Below are positions 1 through 13,118 of a DNA stretch of 64,000 bases, in pieces. The DNA comes from Effrenium voratum (taxonomy: Eukaryota > Sar > Dinophyceae > Suessiales > Symbiodiniaceae): assembly GCA_963377175.1 (NCBI GenBank), contig CAUJNA010003241.1:187501-251500 (forward strand). The letters run 5' to 3'. The position numbers and the translations under genes were made by a program. The notes below the pieces were generated by a model. The model was not told where the DNA came from, made no database searches, and saw only the letters and a program-made list of their open reading frames with translations. How positions within the stretch are numbered: the first letter of the stretch is position 1; every line of letters begins with the position of its first letter.

Positions 1-431
1 TGCCCCCCCCCCCCCCCAACAAAACACCCATCAGAAAAACAACAACAACACCAACACAAAGAAAACACAACAAGAAAGCCAACACCACAAGCTTGTTCGG
101 CCACAAAAAACGCATGGTGGAACATATGGTTTTAGGTTGCTGCCTTCTGTGAGTGGCCAAGGGAATCCCCTCAGTGACAATCTAGTTGATGGACATGTCA
201 ACCGGATCAACCAACCTCGGACACTTGAGCAGGCCTCAAAAGCAAAACGCACAATGGGCTGCTCGTCAACTTTTCGAGGGTACCATTTTGTTTGGCAAAG
301 GGAAGCCGCCCGCAACATGATGAGGGTACTTCTTCCTTTTTGGCTCAAATGGGTCATGTCTTTTTTTAGAACGGGTATGCTGTTCTGTGTTTTGTGGTTG
401 ATCAAAGGACCGTTTGGAACCCCGTTTTGCC

Positions 432-512
432 TACCAACTAACATGGAAGTGCAAAAAGGCCCTTTCCAAGAGGAAACTCGTCTTTCTACAGGGGTCTGTG
501 CACCAAACCATG
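432..512 (+). repeat. Partial copy of the hairpin element at 46981-47085
   Basis: About 75 bases match the element at 46981-47085 nearly base for base, from the left arm (ccaactaacatggaagtgca) through the interior ending in tctgtgcac. The right arm is degenerate here, so this is a decayed copy of a short foldback or MITE-like element. Confidence 0.7.
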
Positions 513-654
513 TTCGCTGGGATGAATATATTTGTTCATAGCCAAGAAACGTTTTGCTGTGCTATGACACACATGTTGCTCTGTGTACCCAGCTGCAGGC
601 GCCCAGCGAGCACCAGCTAGAAGCCGGCCTGCTGGGCCCTGGGAGTCACGGGGT

Positions 655-712
655 TGGGGGGGGTGAAGCGGTGGGGTGGGGGGGTGGGGGGGTGGGGGGG
701 TGGGGGGGTGGG
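655..712 (+). repeat. G-rich low-complexity tract
   Basis: Runs of G broken by single T (gggggtgg units) give a guanine-rich + strand that could form quadruplexes. It has no coding meaning. Confidence 0.85.
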
Positions 713-2469
713 GCCCTGCAAAAAAAAAGATGAGCCACCCAGGTGGGGTGTTTCTTTTTGTCCTGTCCGGTGCTATGTTTGTTTGCCCTGGGTTCAGGTA
801 ACCTTAGTTGGTTTGGATTGGGATTTGAACCCTTGCTCTGGCACCAATCCGAACCACTAATAATTAGGGGCAAGCTGATGGTTTACAGGCAGTTCAAGTC
901 TGTGTTTGTTTTCTCGCCGTGGTGTTGAAGGGAAACCGAAGGTAGAGCCACATGTTTTGGGGGTCACCAACAACCAGCTTGCGAAGTCGCGCCGATCTTT
1001 CAGGAATGAATCAATGCCAGAGACCCGGAGAGGAATCTCCAGAAAAGTGATTTGACTTTGCCGCCCGCTGTACTTGGGTTGGTAGGGGTGAACCTTTTAC
1101 AGGCTTTCCTTTCTAGGTAGCTGGGTTTGAACTAGATGGATTCCACTGGTTTAGATGCGTTTGGTGGCATCCGTTTCCCGGGAAGCCCCTCTATGTTTCT
1201 TTCCCAAGAGGTACAAGGGTGACTCTGGGGTTCCCACGCTCTCAAAACCGCCTTAACCGAGGGACCCGGTTTCTTGATCGAGCGCTTCTTTCGCCGGGAG
1301 CGGCTGGATCGATCTCCCCTACTTTCTTTGTAACTTTTCGAGGCTGGAGCGACTCGCAGAGCCGGAAAGCCAGGGAGATCGCCATTTCAGGCCGGAAACG
1401 GCTATCACGAAACGAGATGCGGCCAAGGGCTGTGACAGTTGCTTCGGGCCAAAGAGATGTTCCAGTTGCTCAAGGTAAAGTTGGTCGGCTTTTTGGTTTG
1501 AAAGAACAACTGGTACTGACTGGTGAATATTGTTCTGAGGTTGCACCTGGAAGACGGTGTTTCAAACGCGTCGGTGCTCTGTTTCGGGAATATGATGGCA
1601 CCTATTTGGCCCATGTTGTGTGAGCACGCACTTACCCACCACGGCTACAAAAAAACACCACAAATCGTTGTGTGACTTGCCCACCAAGGCTACAAACAGC
1701 TACAAAAAAACACAGATCATCCTGCGGGTATCTGCCAAAGTGAACACTAGGGAAGCCACCAGAAAGCTTCAAAGCGGGGACCAAGGGACCAAGATTCAGC
1801 ACTCCCAGTGCATCGTGGTCCCTTGGTCCTTTGAAGCGCCGAAATTGGCTTTTCTGATATCTGCAAACAAGCTTCAAAGCACCCCTGCTTACAATCTTTG
1901 GACGCCCCAAAAAGGAAAAGCGTCGACCTCTTCAGGGCTGAAACACTGATTTGCTCATGTTGTTTGAGTGCAGAGTAGTAGACTATTACGGGAAATGATG
2001 CTAAAAGGTGGCCATTTGAGGGGCAGAGAAGGAGAGCAAGAAAAGGACTCCAACCACTTCAAGTTCAAGAGAAGTCTCAGATGGCTTAGTACATACCACA
2101 AGGGTCCTTGCCCTCCCTGAAAAAGGGTGTCCTGACTTATGGGCGTGTCCTTCTTTGAGGGTAGCCCCCTTTTTGGGTGGGATGGTAGAGGGAAGCTAAG
2201 ACAGAAAGGCCGAAATCCCGGTCCAAGTCCTAACAAGAACGAGCATAGGTGTCCTTTGTAGGTTAGTTTGGATAAAGATAGATGGGTTCCACCAATTTAA
2301 ATAGGTTTTCTTCCATTTACCAGAAAAACACACCCAGCAATGTTTTCAGATCGACCCCCTTGAGCCCCCGCCCGTGTTTTGTTCCGCCAGATACCTGCTG
2401 GAGCAGCCTTCAGAGCCAGGCACACAGAGAAAGTCGGAGCCAACTTTCGTGAAGTAGAAGAAGCCCCGC

Positions 2470-2680
2470 GTGGCTTTTTTTGTCGCCTTTTTGGCAGCTT
2501 TTTTCCTCTTTCCTTTGATCCTCTTCTTCCCCTTCTTCCTCTTTTTCCTCTTTTTCCTCTTTTCCTCTTTTCGTCCTTTCGTCCTTTTCGTCTTTCCTTT
2601 TTCCTCTTTTCCCTTTTGCTGGTTCCTCGCTCCTCTTTCCTTTTTCCTATTTTCCTTTTTCCTCGTTCCTCGCGTGATTC
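2470..2680 (+). repeat. Pyrimidine-rich tract
   Basis: About 200 bases of nearly pure C/T built from TTCCTCTTT-like units. The Phe/Leu/Pro-rich open frames across it are compositional artefacts. Confidence 0.85.
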
Positions 2681-5600
2681 AAAGTCTTACGTATGTGTAG
2701 TCATATGTACAGACCCCATATCATTTTTGCGCATGTTAAGAGTTGAAAGCAACATGTCAGGGTGTCCCGGGAATCCTTCACATTTTTTGCTGCATGTCTG
2801 CGCCTTTCGCCGGCCATGCTCACATTGCTGATGCCTCGGGCTTGCACATGGCTGGTGTGGTTGGACTCCAAGGTGCGAATGGCCTGCGCCGTTGGACACT
2901 GGCAGAGTTTCATATTGCAAGTTGTTTTTTGAGGGAATCCCCTTCTAGCTTGGCTTTAAGGAGAAACCAAAAGGACCACCACATGCTTTTTCCCTCGTTT
3001 CGCTTGGCTTTAAGGAGACACCAACCAGGAAAACCACCGGTTTTTCTCGTTTCGCTTGGCTTTAAGCGGAAGCCAAACGGAGAACCCTCTCATCTTGTTG
3101 TCCTCGGCAAAAGGACGCGCCACTCGCCCAGCCTTTGGGTCCTCCGCGCAAAAACGCCCAGGTATGGCCTGCCTGGGGCCCTGGCGCCCATGGTGTTGAA
3201 GGCCTTCTACCAGCAGCTCTGGCGGAGGCGGCGACGGCGAGAATTCCCGGGCGGCTTTTGGGTGTGGCTCCAAACTGAAAAGATGAAGCAGCTGGGGTTA
3301 CGCAGGTTTGGTCTTTGGTGCCATTTTCCCGGGCTCCGTTTTTGGTACTCTTTTGTGAGCTACAGCCTTTGAAGCGAACAAAGGACCGGAGAAGCCAGAA
3401 GTTGCACGGTAGACCTTTTGAGTACCAGGCGTTGACTGTGACGCAAAAGATGACCAAGAAGTCCCCGAATTCACGCCGTGGACGTTTCCAGCGGGAAAGG
3501 ATCCCCTGGTTCGCTTCCGATTTCCGAACCTGAGTGGTTGCTGTTCTGCTCCTTTCGGTCCCCAGCCGCTGGCCAAATGGTTTCCACTATCCCGCCCGGT
3601 AGAGTGGCTGTAGGTTACGCTACACCTCTGGAAATGGCTGGGTGAACGCCTTCAAATCTGGTTCAATTCCTGGGCAGCGGCTTCCAATGTTCAGACAGCA
3701 GTCCGGTGTTCCCCTCAGGCGGGCATTGGAACTCTGCCTTGGGTTAGAGACGGAGGTGTCTCAAATCAGGAAGCCCCGTTTTGCGCCGTGTTGGGAAACT
3801 GGGTTTCTGGAAGGGAAATTTCTTTAGTCGCTGGGAGGCTTCGTCCTCTTTTGCGCTCGTCTTTTTTCGGCGGACCCCCCAAATGGTTGCTTCTCCTTTT
3901 GCTTTCCCATAGCCTCACAGAAAGGGGCGGAAAAAAAGCAATGACGAGCCACCCGTTGGGGTATAGAACTAGCGTCCTACCACGTGGGGATGTTCATCTT
4001 AGTGCCTAAAACGGCGGTTCCAGCGCTGTTCCAACGGCCTCCCAGACTTGGGGCACAGGCAGAAATTTGTCGGAAAAAAGGTTGGTTGCCCGGGATCCCA
4101 CTCAGGACTTCGGGACCCATGGTTGAGTCATCCGTTTTACCGACCGGCATAACAGGACATAATAAAGCCACCAGGATATGGACCGCAGATTTGAGTCCAT
4201 GTTTCTCTTTTCCAGGGCAAGCCATTTTGGATATGGTTACCCCATTCTTGAACCACAGGCAAATTGTGCAAGATCCGCCTTGGCGTTTTTTTTTTCCTCG
4301 CTCCAACCAGTCCCCGTTTCGGGGGGAAAGCTTCGCCAGGTCCCCGAAGCTTCGGCTGCGGGTGCTTCGCGGCGAGAGCGATCCCCAGGCGGGGAATCCG
4401 GTGGGGTTGGTCTGTGACTCGGCGTGCTCCGTATCCATCGGTTTTGGGCTTGTCTCAAAGGGAAGCTCCTTAAAAGACATATCTTAAACAGGGCTCCTTA
4501 GAAGATTAAAAGATCGAGCCATTTTGCCACCATTTGAGTTACGTGTGGCTTTTTCAACACCCAAATAGAGTTGGAAACCGCCATTTACAAGTTGCAATGT
4601 TCAGGTGTATAATGTAAGGATCCCTGTTAAAGGGAAGCTCAGAGGAAATCACCAATTAGGTTTTCTTAAAATCAGACACACCCAAATGGAGCTGAGTTCC
4701 TTTTCTTTTGGAAGCGACCATGTTTTTGTGTTGCTTAACGGGGAGCCACTCGTTTTGAGGGTTGAGGGTTCAAATGAGGGATCACCCATTTCCACAAGGA
4801 AACATCCAGCAAAGTATAGCGAATTTAGTATCACGCAAGACACGTAATGCAGGCCCATTCAGATGTCGTTATTGAGGCTATACCCTTTGTAAAGTGTGGT
4901 TTCAAGGTAAACCAGCCACTCACTTTGGAGGCTTCATTTCGCATTGGTCAGGGAGTGATGGCTAAGGTGTTTCGCGTCCTGTTCCCAAGCTCAGCTTGGG
5001 CTGTGTGGACATAAGGACTCCCATGGAACAGCTTCGGCAAGTGACTGGTAGAGTGATTGGAGAGGCCGTCGGTTGCAAGGGTTGGAGCACATGGCTCCCT
5101 GAAGAACATGGCGGGGGGGGGGGGAGAAAACCGCATTACAATGGGGGGAGCAAACCAAAATGACGCTGGGGATCGGCTGGCCCTTCGCCCGCCAGGCGTT
5201 CCTGGACGTGTCCTGCCGTGGGTGCGAGCGGCCCTTTTGGCGTGGGAGAAAGAAGAAATGCTCCAAGGGAATCCCAGAAATGGGAATCTTTCTTTGGGGG
5301 TACCTCTCTTTCCCACGTTGCCATGGCACCTGTGGGGAGGCAGTGGAAGTTCATTTTCCTCTTGCAGGGACCGGGTCCCTGTGAGGTGCCATGTTAGGGG
5401 AGAGGGTGCCTCTTTTTGTCGTTTTTTCAGGGAAGCCAAAAGGAAACCACCATTTTGGTGGGTCTTCTTGAGACAAACTTGTGACAAAATGGGGGGGGTT
5501 CCCTTTTGTTCCCTTTTGCTCATGCAATCGAATCGGCCCCCTTCCATAGAGGGAACCACCAAAATGGTGTTGCACGTGAGCGCGAAGCCTTCATACAAGC

Positions 5601-6353
5601 AACGTGTTGCAGGTGAACGCGTGAATCTTCCATTCGGTTTGTCAGAAATAGGGCAACAAGGGTGGGCGAGGGGGCGACTTCGGTGGGCAAAAAAGGTTAC
5701 CATGTTGGATGGTCCTGCTGAAGATGGTTGGCAACATCCACAAGTTGAAGCACGATGTTCTGCCCAACTTGCACATGGCATTTTCATTCAAAGCAACAAC
5801 TCGGATCCACCACTCAACCAAAAACTCCGCTGTTTGAGCCATAGTCATGATGTCCTTTCTTGGTCATTTGGGTTCACAGATTCGGGTTGCACAAGGTCGG
5901 GATCTCACCCGCATCGTATCTGAGTTTGGTTTTTTCGAGAGTTTTTCATTCCCCAACAACCCCATTCTAAAAATGATTGGCCCAAAAGACAGGTCCAATA
6001 CCCCCCGATCCTGTCATCTGTTTTTGTTTGCCAGGTGTGTTGGGACGCCGGCACTGAAACCCAGCAAAGGCGGGGGGTTTGAGTTGGCTCCGTTTGGTGG
6101 TGTTTTCCCCGGGGATACTACTCAAATGACCCTTTTGGGAATCGGTTGTTCGCAAATCGGGGGAACCGAGAGGAAACTCCCTTTGCATTGGCCCAAAAGG
6201 CGATTTTGGCCTTGGCTTGTTTTTGTTTCCCCCCCTTTTTTTTCCGGCAAACCAAAAGGAACACCGTGTTATGCCATTTTGGGCGGCGGGGGGTCCGATT
6301 CCTAAATAAGCCCAGGTTGTATAGCAGATGTCCTTTGGGAAAAAATTAGCTCT

Positions 6354-6556
6354 GGTGATATCTCCAACAGCATGCGGTGCTCTTTTTAGTGCTCGCACCA
6401 CCCCGCAGCCCTCGCGGAACCTCGTGGAACCCTGGTGGAACCCTCGTGGAACCCTGGTGCAACCCTGGTGGAACCCTCGTGGAACCTTACCTCAGGGCCG
6501 CCGCGGACCACCCCGGAGCCTATCTGGGCTGAGACCCCACAGCTTTCAGCTGTTGG
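6354..6556 (+). repeat. Dispersed 200-bp repeat with GGAACCCTGGT minisatellite, copy A
   Basis: Matches 16031-16220 over its whole length with scattered substitutions. Both copies start ggtgayatcyccaacagcat, contain several 11-12 bp units related to ggaaccctggt, and end in ctttcagctgt. The unit number differs between copies, as expected of an internal minisatellite. The function is unknown; a transposable-element fragment is likely. Confidence 0.85.
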
Positions 6557-7248
6557 GGAAAAACACCTTTTTTTCTGGGATAGATGGATGGCTAAAACCA
6601 GACGGTTCTAGACGGTTGCATGAGTGGTCATAGCACGGCCAGTGTAGATCTTTGCAACCACCTTGGTAGAACCAGAAGTCAATAGGTTGGCGCTTTTCAT
6701 TTGCTCGAGCATTCATTTTCCCCTTGCTGGGTTTCCCAAAACGGGTCTCTTTTACTACCGAGGGGCACAGGACAACTTCTCCCTAGGCGGCCTTGGATGA
6801 GAGCTAAAGACGGTTTGCATCGCCAAACTCGGGTTGGTTCTAATCATTGCGAGTGACATCTACTCTTCCAATGGACAGCTCGAGGTTGCTCCTTTGCAAC
6901 CCCCTGCCCCCAACCACTGCTTCTGGGACAGTACAAACGAGATTTTGGACATGATTGAAAAAGCAGTTGCAAGTTGTTGGGACCCGGGCGCTCCTTTGGC
7001 TTTTCCTTTGGTTTCCCCGGTCAAACCAAAAACAACACCTGTCGATGTCTTGCTGCCCCGCAGTTTGTGAGAATTTGGGAAGGATCCCTCTCGAAGAACC
7101 AACCGGTTTCAAGTTTCGGAATCCCCAAACGGTGCATTCCCAGCGCCTGAGTGTGTTTTCAGGGCTAACCCCTATAAGCCATCCCCTATTTCCTTTTTTT
7201 CCGGATAAATCCCCACATGGTCCATTCCCAACACTGGACTGGCCGCAG

Positions 7249-7350
7249 GCCCCGCGCTGGTCTCCCAGCTCTCGGCGCCGGCTCCGCGGCGCGCGGAGCT
7301 GGCGCGGCTCTTCGCGCGGGCGCCGCTCGGCCCGGCGGGTCTCGGCAAGG
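7249..7350 (+). CDS. Candidate internal exon, product unknown
   Basis: After an acceptor-like ggccgcag, one frame of very GC-rich sequence reads PALVSQLSAPAPRRAELARL and continues with FARAPLGPAGLGKG. Composition and lack of stops resemble the confirmed exons further on, but the frame has no known domain and the 3' limit is unclear (GA or GC donors near 7350-7367). It could be an upstream exon of the gene ending at 20786. Confidence 0.35.
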
Positions 7351-7439
7351 GAACGAGCGAGCGAGGCGATGCAGAACTTGGGAGGTGGAGGGGTGGTTGA
7401 AACCGAAAAACCCTGAAAAAAGTCTAGGGCTTCGATTTT

Positions 7440-7556
7440 GCATTCTCATCAACCATGTTTTTTCTTTTCGAAATCCGATTGCAGCTTCCCTGAGTTAGTT
7501 TTTGATGGTTTGCTGAAAAGAAGGATCCCTGGAAAGAACGGGGAAGCTTCCCTGGA
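7440..7556 (-). repeat. Dispersed element family R1, reverse copy
   Basis: The reverse complement matches the R1 copies at 23911-24020, 48277-48376 and 63066-63175, sharing cccc[ag]ttctttccagggatcc, ttcttttcag and gaaaag blocks. R1 copies end in imperfect inverted repeats related to TTCCCCATTCTTTCCA. Confidence 0.7.
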
Positions 7557-8079
7557 AAATGGTTATTTTCACTGTTGGCAAGTGTTTTCAGTATGGAGGG
7601 CAATCCTTTTTTGTTTGCATCATTTCTTTTGAATACAAACCATTGGGATTTGGGTGTTTATCACAAACGTAACAACAACACACAAACACAATTTTCAAGT
7701 TTGGTTCCCACCAAAGCGGTTTCCGTCGCGCACTTGGGAGGATGCCCGAGTGAGTTCTCAAAATTGGATGGGCTTCCTAAGGCGACCACTGCGCCCTTTT
7801 GTTGTGGGAACGGTTGGGAGCCCAGGTGAACGGTTCGGACCTCACGTGGCGCGTTTTTGAGGGCGCTATGCCATGGGCGATGGGACGCAACTCTCAGGTT
7901 TGCGATCGGAGCCCAATTCAACGGTTGGCCGGGATATTGTCAGGGTTCCCCAAAAGTGATCCGCATCTCTTGAATGGGAGTTTTTTTTTTTTTAAATCAA
8001 CCCGGTCAACTGAGTCAACTGGGATACCTCGCGTTTCCAAATCAACACCAGTTTATATTTTTAGGGTCGACTAAATATG

Positions 8080-8206
8080 TGGCTGGGTCCCCCAATAGTT
8101 CCCTTTACCCTTTTTTTGGGGATGGGTTCCCTTACTAAAATCGACCAAACCGAAAAACAGTTGGCCCCAACTCATTCTAAGCTCTCAAATCTGGAGGACC
8201 TAGGAC
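8080..8206 (+). repeat. Dispersed element family R6, copy 1
   Basis: Ends in ctctcaaatctggaggacc followed by tagg, almost identical to the end of the copy at 53598-53683 and similar to 20815-20905. In the 53.6 kb copy this end lies about a dozen bases before an ankyrin exon. Upstream parts share actaaaatcgaccaaac-like sequence. Confidence 0.65.
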
Positions 8207-10600
8207 AGACCTCCGGCAGTCGGAGCCGCTCGGGCCGCGGTCTTAGGTCTCGGTCCACCTCCCGGAAGGTGGGAGAGAAGCAGCTGCTCCAGCGCTCGGC
8301 CGCCCAGTCGGAGACGAGGTTGGGGCTGGGGCTGGGGCTAGGGGGTTGGCTGTCTTTCGACAGAGGTGGTGGGGTGGGGTTGGTGGCTTCAAAAGATTTC
8401 GACAGAAGGGGGGTTTCAGGTTTCAGAACATGGAACCCAGAAAACACCCATATTTTTGGAGAAGACATTCTCCTCTTGGCGCTTTCCATTCGCAGGGATC
8501 CTTTCTTCAGTTTCTGAAAAGAACGCAAGGAGAAGGAATCTGTTCGCAGAGAGAGGGGCCTACAGGTCGAAGCGCATGCTTCACATTTGGCCTTGGGGCT
8601 GGGCGGGTCTCTCCCGAGCCTTTTGGGTCTCGGGTCAGCTTTCCTGTACGGAGTGAAGTATCTTGCTAAGATATGCGTTGTATCGCTTTACCTGGTTTCC
8701 TGTGTCACCCAATCTTGTGGGCATCTCGTCATTTGCGGTCAATCGGAAGGGGCACCCGGCAGGTTTGTATACTTTTGGAGGGGGCCTTTCTTTGGCCGAA
8801 GGGTCGGAGGGAAATCCTGCAACACGCCAGGCAATTCCTTCTCTCCATGGTACAACAAAAGCTCAAGAGGCTGAAGGCAGGTCCTTTCTCCAGGGAATCG
8901 TAGAATCCCACCGCCTTGAAATGACAAATGTTTGATCCTGGAACTTTGTGATTTTTTTCGCCAGATGCTTCAGTTCCCTGCCCCTAAAATGGGCCGTTTA
9001 TGGGCCGAATTCGCGAAGTGCTTGACAGAAGTGCTCAAAGGTCAACTTGCAGCTGGTTATCATTGAATCACAGCTGGCAAGCTTTTCCGGGGAAAAAACA
9101 AAACACATGCTCGCGGAAGTTGGCGAGCGCCAGATGTTCTCAAGTGAAAAGACAAGAATGAAGCGCGTGAAACGCGTACCCTCTATCCAACAATCATGGA
9201 AATGGACAGGGGGCTTCCCCAAAAGGAAAGTATATTGTTTTCCAACACCCTTCGATCGTCAGCTTCCAGGATTGGAGGGTACATACCTTTCGTGTGACTC
9301 GAGGAATCGAGGAGTTGGGTTTTCTAGCGCTGGAGAAGACGGGGAGTCGGATGGCAGCGGGGGCCTTGGAGGCAAAGGTCTCAAAACCTGGGTGGGGCAA
9401 AATATGGCTATTAAACACCACCTTTACAAGGGAAGTATCATCAGAACCAGTGGTTTAAACATGTTTAAACCAATGGGTTGCCCCACCCTACTCAAAATGG
9501 GTGGCTCGTCTTTTTGGTTTTTTGGAGGATACCTTTTTTTTGGTGGTGGCTCCCAGCCGTTTCCATTTGACCCACAAAAAGTCGGTCACTTTTAGCGGGG
9601 GATTTGAGGGCAGCCCAGTTTTGGGTGGTTCTCAAAGGGAAGAGGAAGACCGAAGCCATGTGGGGCATTCCAACGCCAATAAAAGACCAGCCACATGGCA
9701 ACCACCCGTTGCGCGGGCGGTTGGGACACCAGAAGAAGCGACCATTGGGCAAGTTCCTGGCAGGCCTCGCCCGATTCTCGCGCTTTTTGTTGTTGTAGTG
9801 TTTATCAAAAACCGGTTCCAAATCCGTCAAAAGCGAGCCACCCATAATTTCCCTCCTTTGCTTGGGCAACGGGCAGGGTTTCCCCTCTTCGGGAAATCGG
9901 CTTTGTGGGTTCCGTATCTTTGGAGAGAATGGGGCCCCATATGTCCATATGGAGCGCACGTGTAGGTCCTTTCCGCTTCCCAGGGCAACCCATTTGGGGA
10001 ACCTATTTTGAGCAACACCCATACTTTCCCTATGATTCCAACCACTTCCTTGGCCCTTTCTCTGTTAGGTTGGAAGTGCAGGGACCGAAAGAGGCCTGCC
10101 CAGAAGGAGCAACGCAAAGAGGGGAAGACTAAACCAGACACATCCGCTTGTGGCTTAAACTATCATATGGGCTATTCAGCTTGCGTGCAAGCCTCCTTCC
10201 CTGAAGAAAGATCGCCCCTTTCAACAGCTGTTGTTACGCAGGTTTCAATTCTTGTTTCCACGTACCAAGGTGCCATTTTGGGTATCATTCTTTGAGCCAA
10301 GTCAGCGAACACAGCTTCAAGCAGCCGGGCCATTCAACCTTTCGACAACAAGCAACCAAACTATTCCCAGCGAGCCATGGTCAACCATGATTCGACTATC
10401 TCGGGGAAAGGGGGATGGTTCTGGATCTGGCCTATTTGTTTGGTCCACGTCAACATGTCCAACAAAGTTTCGGCCGTGACCGCATTGCTGGCTCCGCAGC
10501 CGTGGAAGCCAAGCACAAAGGCAGAGTATGCGTCACGAGATTGCGGATCCCAATTGAGCTGCCCCCTGCAGCACTTGCAACACTGTTCCGTGTTACCCTT

Positions 10601-10637
10601 CTTGTTTGTTTGTTTGTTTGTTTGTTTTTTTGTTCGT

Positions 10638-10684
<47 letters not shown>
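10601..10684 (+). repeat. (TTTG)n/(CTTG)n microsatellite
   Basis: Tetranucleotide array, TTTG at first and CTTG from about 10638. The poly-Ser/Lys/Gln and Leu/Ala/Cys frames across it are artefacts. Confidence 0.95.
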
Positions 10685-10956
10685 ATCCTTGCAATGGCAC
10701 CTGGCCTCGCCGGAAACCAAAGAATCAACTTTTTCGCTTCCGGATGCTTCTGCGTGTCACCTGGCTTACGGCCGTAAGGTTCCGCCGTTCCGCCCTGGGA
10801 CAGGGTTCCCTTCCTTTCCTTGTGAGTTCAACCACCTGGAGCTGTTTGAGTCGTAAGTTTTTTTTCTTCCTCGGGGTTTGACAGGGGAAACACATCGGGA
10901 ACCCTCGATGTCCCATTAATTTGGCCCTAAACCTATTGGTGTACTCTACCAGGGCC

Positions 10957-11085
10957 ATCTGGCCATGGATCAAAATCCCGCCAGCGAACATCCCAATCCA
11001 ACCACTAAAATAGGCTCTAAAATGGGCGGTGTACCTACCAACCAAAAATGGGATCCCAAAACGGTTTTGACAACCACAGCCATCT
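10957..11085 (-). mobile_element. Short inverted-repeat element (GGTCAAAA family), copy E1
   Basis: One end carries ggccatggatcaaaat and the other ttttgacaaccacagccat, which are imperfect inverted repeats of each other. The interior, read on the reverse strand, matches 16381-16490, 44269-44400 and 50374-50460 (shared blocks gggatcccatttt, cacc[ag]cccatttt, ggattgggatg). MITE-like or introner-like; no coding capacity. Confidence 0.7.
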
Positions 11086-11229
11086 ATGAACTGCAACAGG
11101 ACACCTATGTGGAGATCCCCCTCGTCCCTGGGACCCCCGGTTTTAACAACTTTTGCCCCGGGCCTCTGCCTGGAGTTTTCTCGCCATGGGCGGCACTCTG
11201 GGGGCCTCGGTGGCGGAGGAGGTCGTGGA

Positions 11230-11363
11230 TGTGGCCATCATAGGCCAGGGGGTGGAGTTGGGGGAGGGGCAGGGGAGGGGGGGGGGGGGTAGGGGGCGGG
11301 GGTGGGCAGGGGGCGGGGGGGGGGTAGGGGGCGGGGGGGCCGGGGGGCCGGGGGGGGGGGGGT
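11230..11363 (+). repeat. G-rich tract
   Basis: Long G runs separated by C, A or T; low complexity with quadruplex potential. The Gly- or Pro-rich frames here are artefacts. Confidence 0.9.
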
Positions 11364-12884
11364 CAACAAAGACATCCAAAGGTGTGCACACAAGCCTGCA
11401 CTGTTGTTCAGTGTGCGTTTTGTCAGCGACTGGAGAAAGTAAATGGATTCTACAGTTTTCAGTTTCTTTCGAATTCAGGGCCATCGACACAAGCATTGGG
11501 TCGGGCTTGTTGGGTTGTTGGACGGGCCCTGGTGGCTTTTGTGCTAATCTGTTGCGCTTTGTCAAAAGCCAATTCGGGTAGAGGAAAGTGAAGGTGGGGC
11601 AAGATGCCCTTTGTTGGCACGGTTTCGCTTAGACTACTTTAGGACTCAGTGATTTTGGTTCCCGACTCGAAACGGGGAATTCCACTTAGTCTGTTTGACC
11701 AACGGGGAGAGCTCAAAATCATGCTGACCCGGGAAATGGAGGGTTTGGTGCCCAACCAGACATTGAGGGGCACGGCCCTTGTCTGTTCCCCTAGGCAACC
11801 CCCAGTTTTGCTGGGTTTCCGGGTACCGGCGAGTTGGTGACCCAGGTGTGCGGTGGGTAAGACCCCATCCATGGCTTTTGGGATGTGGGGAGGAATGGCC
11901 AAGGAGAAACATCACGTGTCCCTGAAATACGTGTGATGCAAGCTTATGCGGTACGAGCAAGTCCCGTGACCGTAGCTCATATCCCTTGCTTCATGAGCTA
12001 CTGTTGCGAATCCCCTCGCCAAATCACTCATCGTCCCGACATTCTCCACTGGAAACAAATATCATGTGGGTGTGTCTTTTCTAAAATGGGGGACCCCCAA
12101 AAAGGTGGGTTTCCCTTTAGTTGCCTTTGAATTCACCTTAGAAAGGTGCTGTCAACAAAAAGACATGCGCATATACTTAGGGTGCTCCATGGTCTTTGGC
12201 CATTGACACCACGGGTTTTGACCGGCCATCCATCAATGGCCAGCTCTTTGGAAGCGGAAAAGGCGCAACCTAACCTTGAAGCAACACCGCCGTTTTCACT
12301 TGAAACAACGCTGCCCTTTTTCTATGCATATACACGCCATACCAACAAGGGAATATGATGGTGTGGCTTGGTTCACGCGCTTTACAGTGGTCTTTTTCAA
12401 CACCAGAATTCCCAGTGAAGTAATCAAACATAAGGAGCCCGAACATGTCGCACTGTGTGTCTTATTTACGGTGGATTCAGCTTTTTTATTCACAGGCACT
12501 TGCCCATGAAGTTGCGCGGACTTCCGGAAGTCACGGCCACAAACCAAGTGAAGCCGCGGGGATTTTCTGCAAATCCTAGCGCACGAAGGGCCTTGTCATA
12601 GAACACAGAAAGGCGCAATGCCAATTTATTTTGGTCTTATCTTTCCGCAGCTTTCCAGAGTTTAGGACTGACTGCGTTTGTGACGCCAGCCAGGCGCAGT
12701 TCTGGCGGTACACTTTCAGTAGGTGTTCAAATTGGGGAACCCTCAAATGGCTTCGGTTTTTCTTTTGTTTTCCCCTTAAAACCAACCAAAAGGGGATACC
12801 GAGGCTAAAACAACCCAAATAGTTCACGTAAAGATTGTTCCCCCCCTCCCCCTGGCATCTACATGCTCATGTTTTTTGGTACGA

Positions 12885-12980
12885 TATACATTTATGCATG
12901 AACACATGTATACAGACATACATATTCATATATGTATACATATATATATATATATATATGTATTATATTGGACCATGGAA

Positions 12981-13024
<44 letters not shown>

Positions 13025-13055
13025 AGATAGTATATATATAAATATATGTATAAGT
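12885..13055. repeat. TA/TATG-rich microsatellite
   Basis: Alternating TA dinucleotides with ATAC and GTAT units, in several runs. Confidence 0.9.
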
Positions 13056-13118
13056 TAGTGATCATGTATCCAGCAGTTTTCAGCTTTGTGGAGGCTTGAG
13101 GTGATTTCACCTCGTGAG

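Larger units (their letters stand above)
1..7248. other. Gene-poor repeat-rich stretch
   Basis: No gene can be assigned with confidence. The stretch contains a poly-C run at the left edge, a G-rich tract near 655-712, pyrimidine-rich sequence at 2470-2680, and dispersed repeat copies described separately. Around 3171-3250 one frame reads YGLPGALAPMVLKAFYQQLW followed by an arginine run, which could be a short exon, but nothing supports its boundaries. Other open frames here lack exon-like codon use. Confidence 0.5.
7557..13118. other. Stretch with no firm gene
   Basis: Mostly intron-like sequence. Two possible exon islands are seen. One is at 8215-8325, Ser/Arg-rich in one frame. The other is at 9328-9371, reading LEKTGSRMAAGALE between an AG and a GC donor-like site. 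Neither can be joined to a neighbour. The rest contains an R6 copy, the inverted-repeat element at 10957-11085, a TTTG/CTTG microsatellite, a G-rich tract at 11230-11363 and TA repeats. Confidence 0.4.

Noticed and set aside
4948..5923. Overlapping frames of about 280 residues on both strands
   Set aside because: Composition is not protein-like, no domain is recognised, and the region contains short inverted repeats (around 5316-5405) typical of intron or intergenic sequence.
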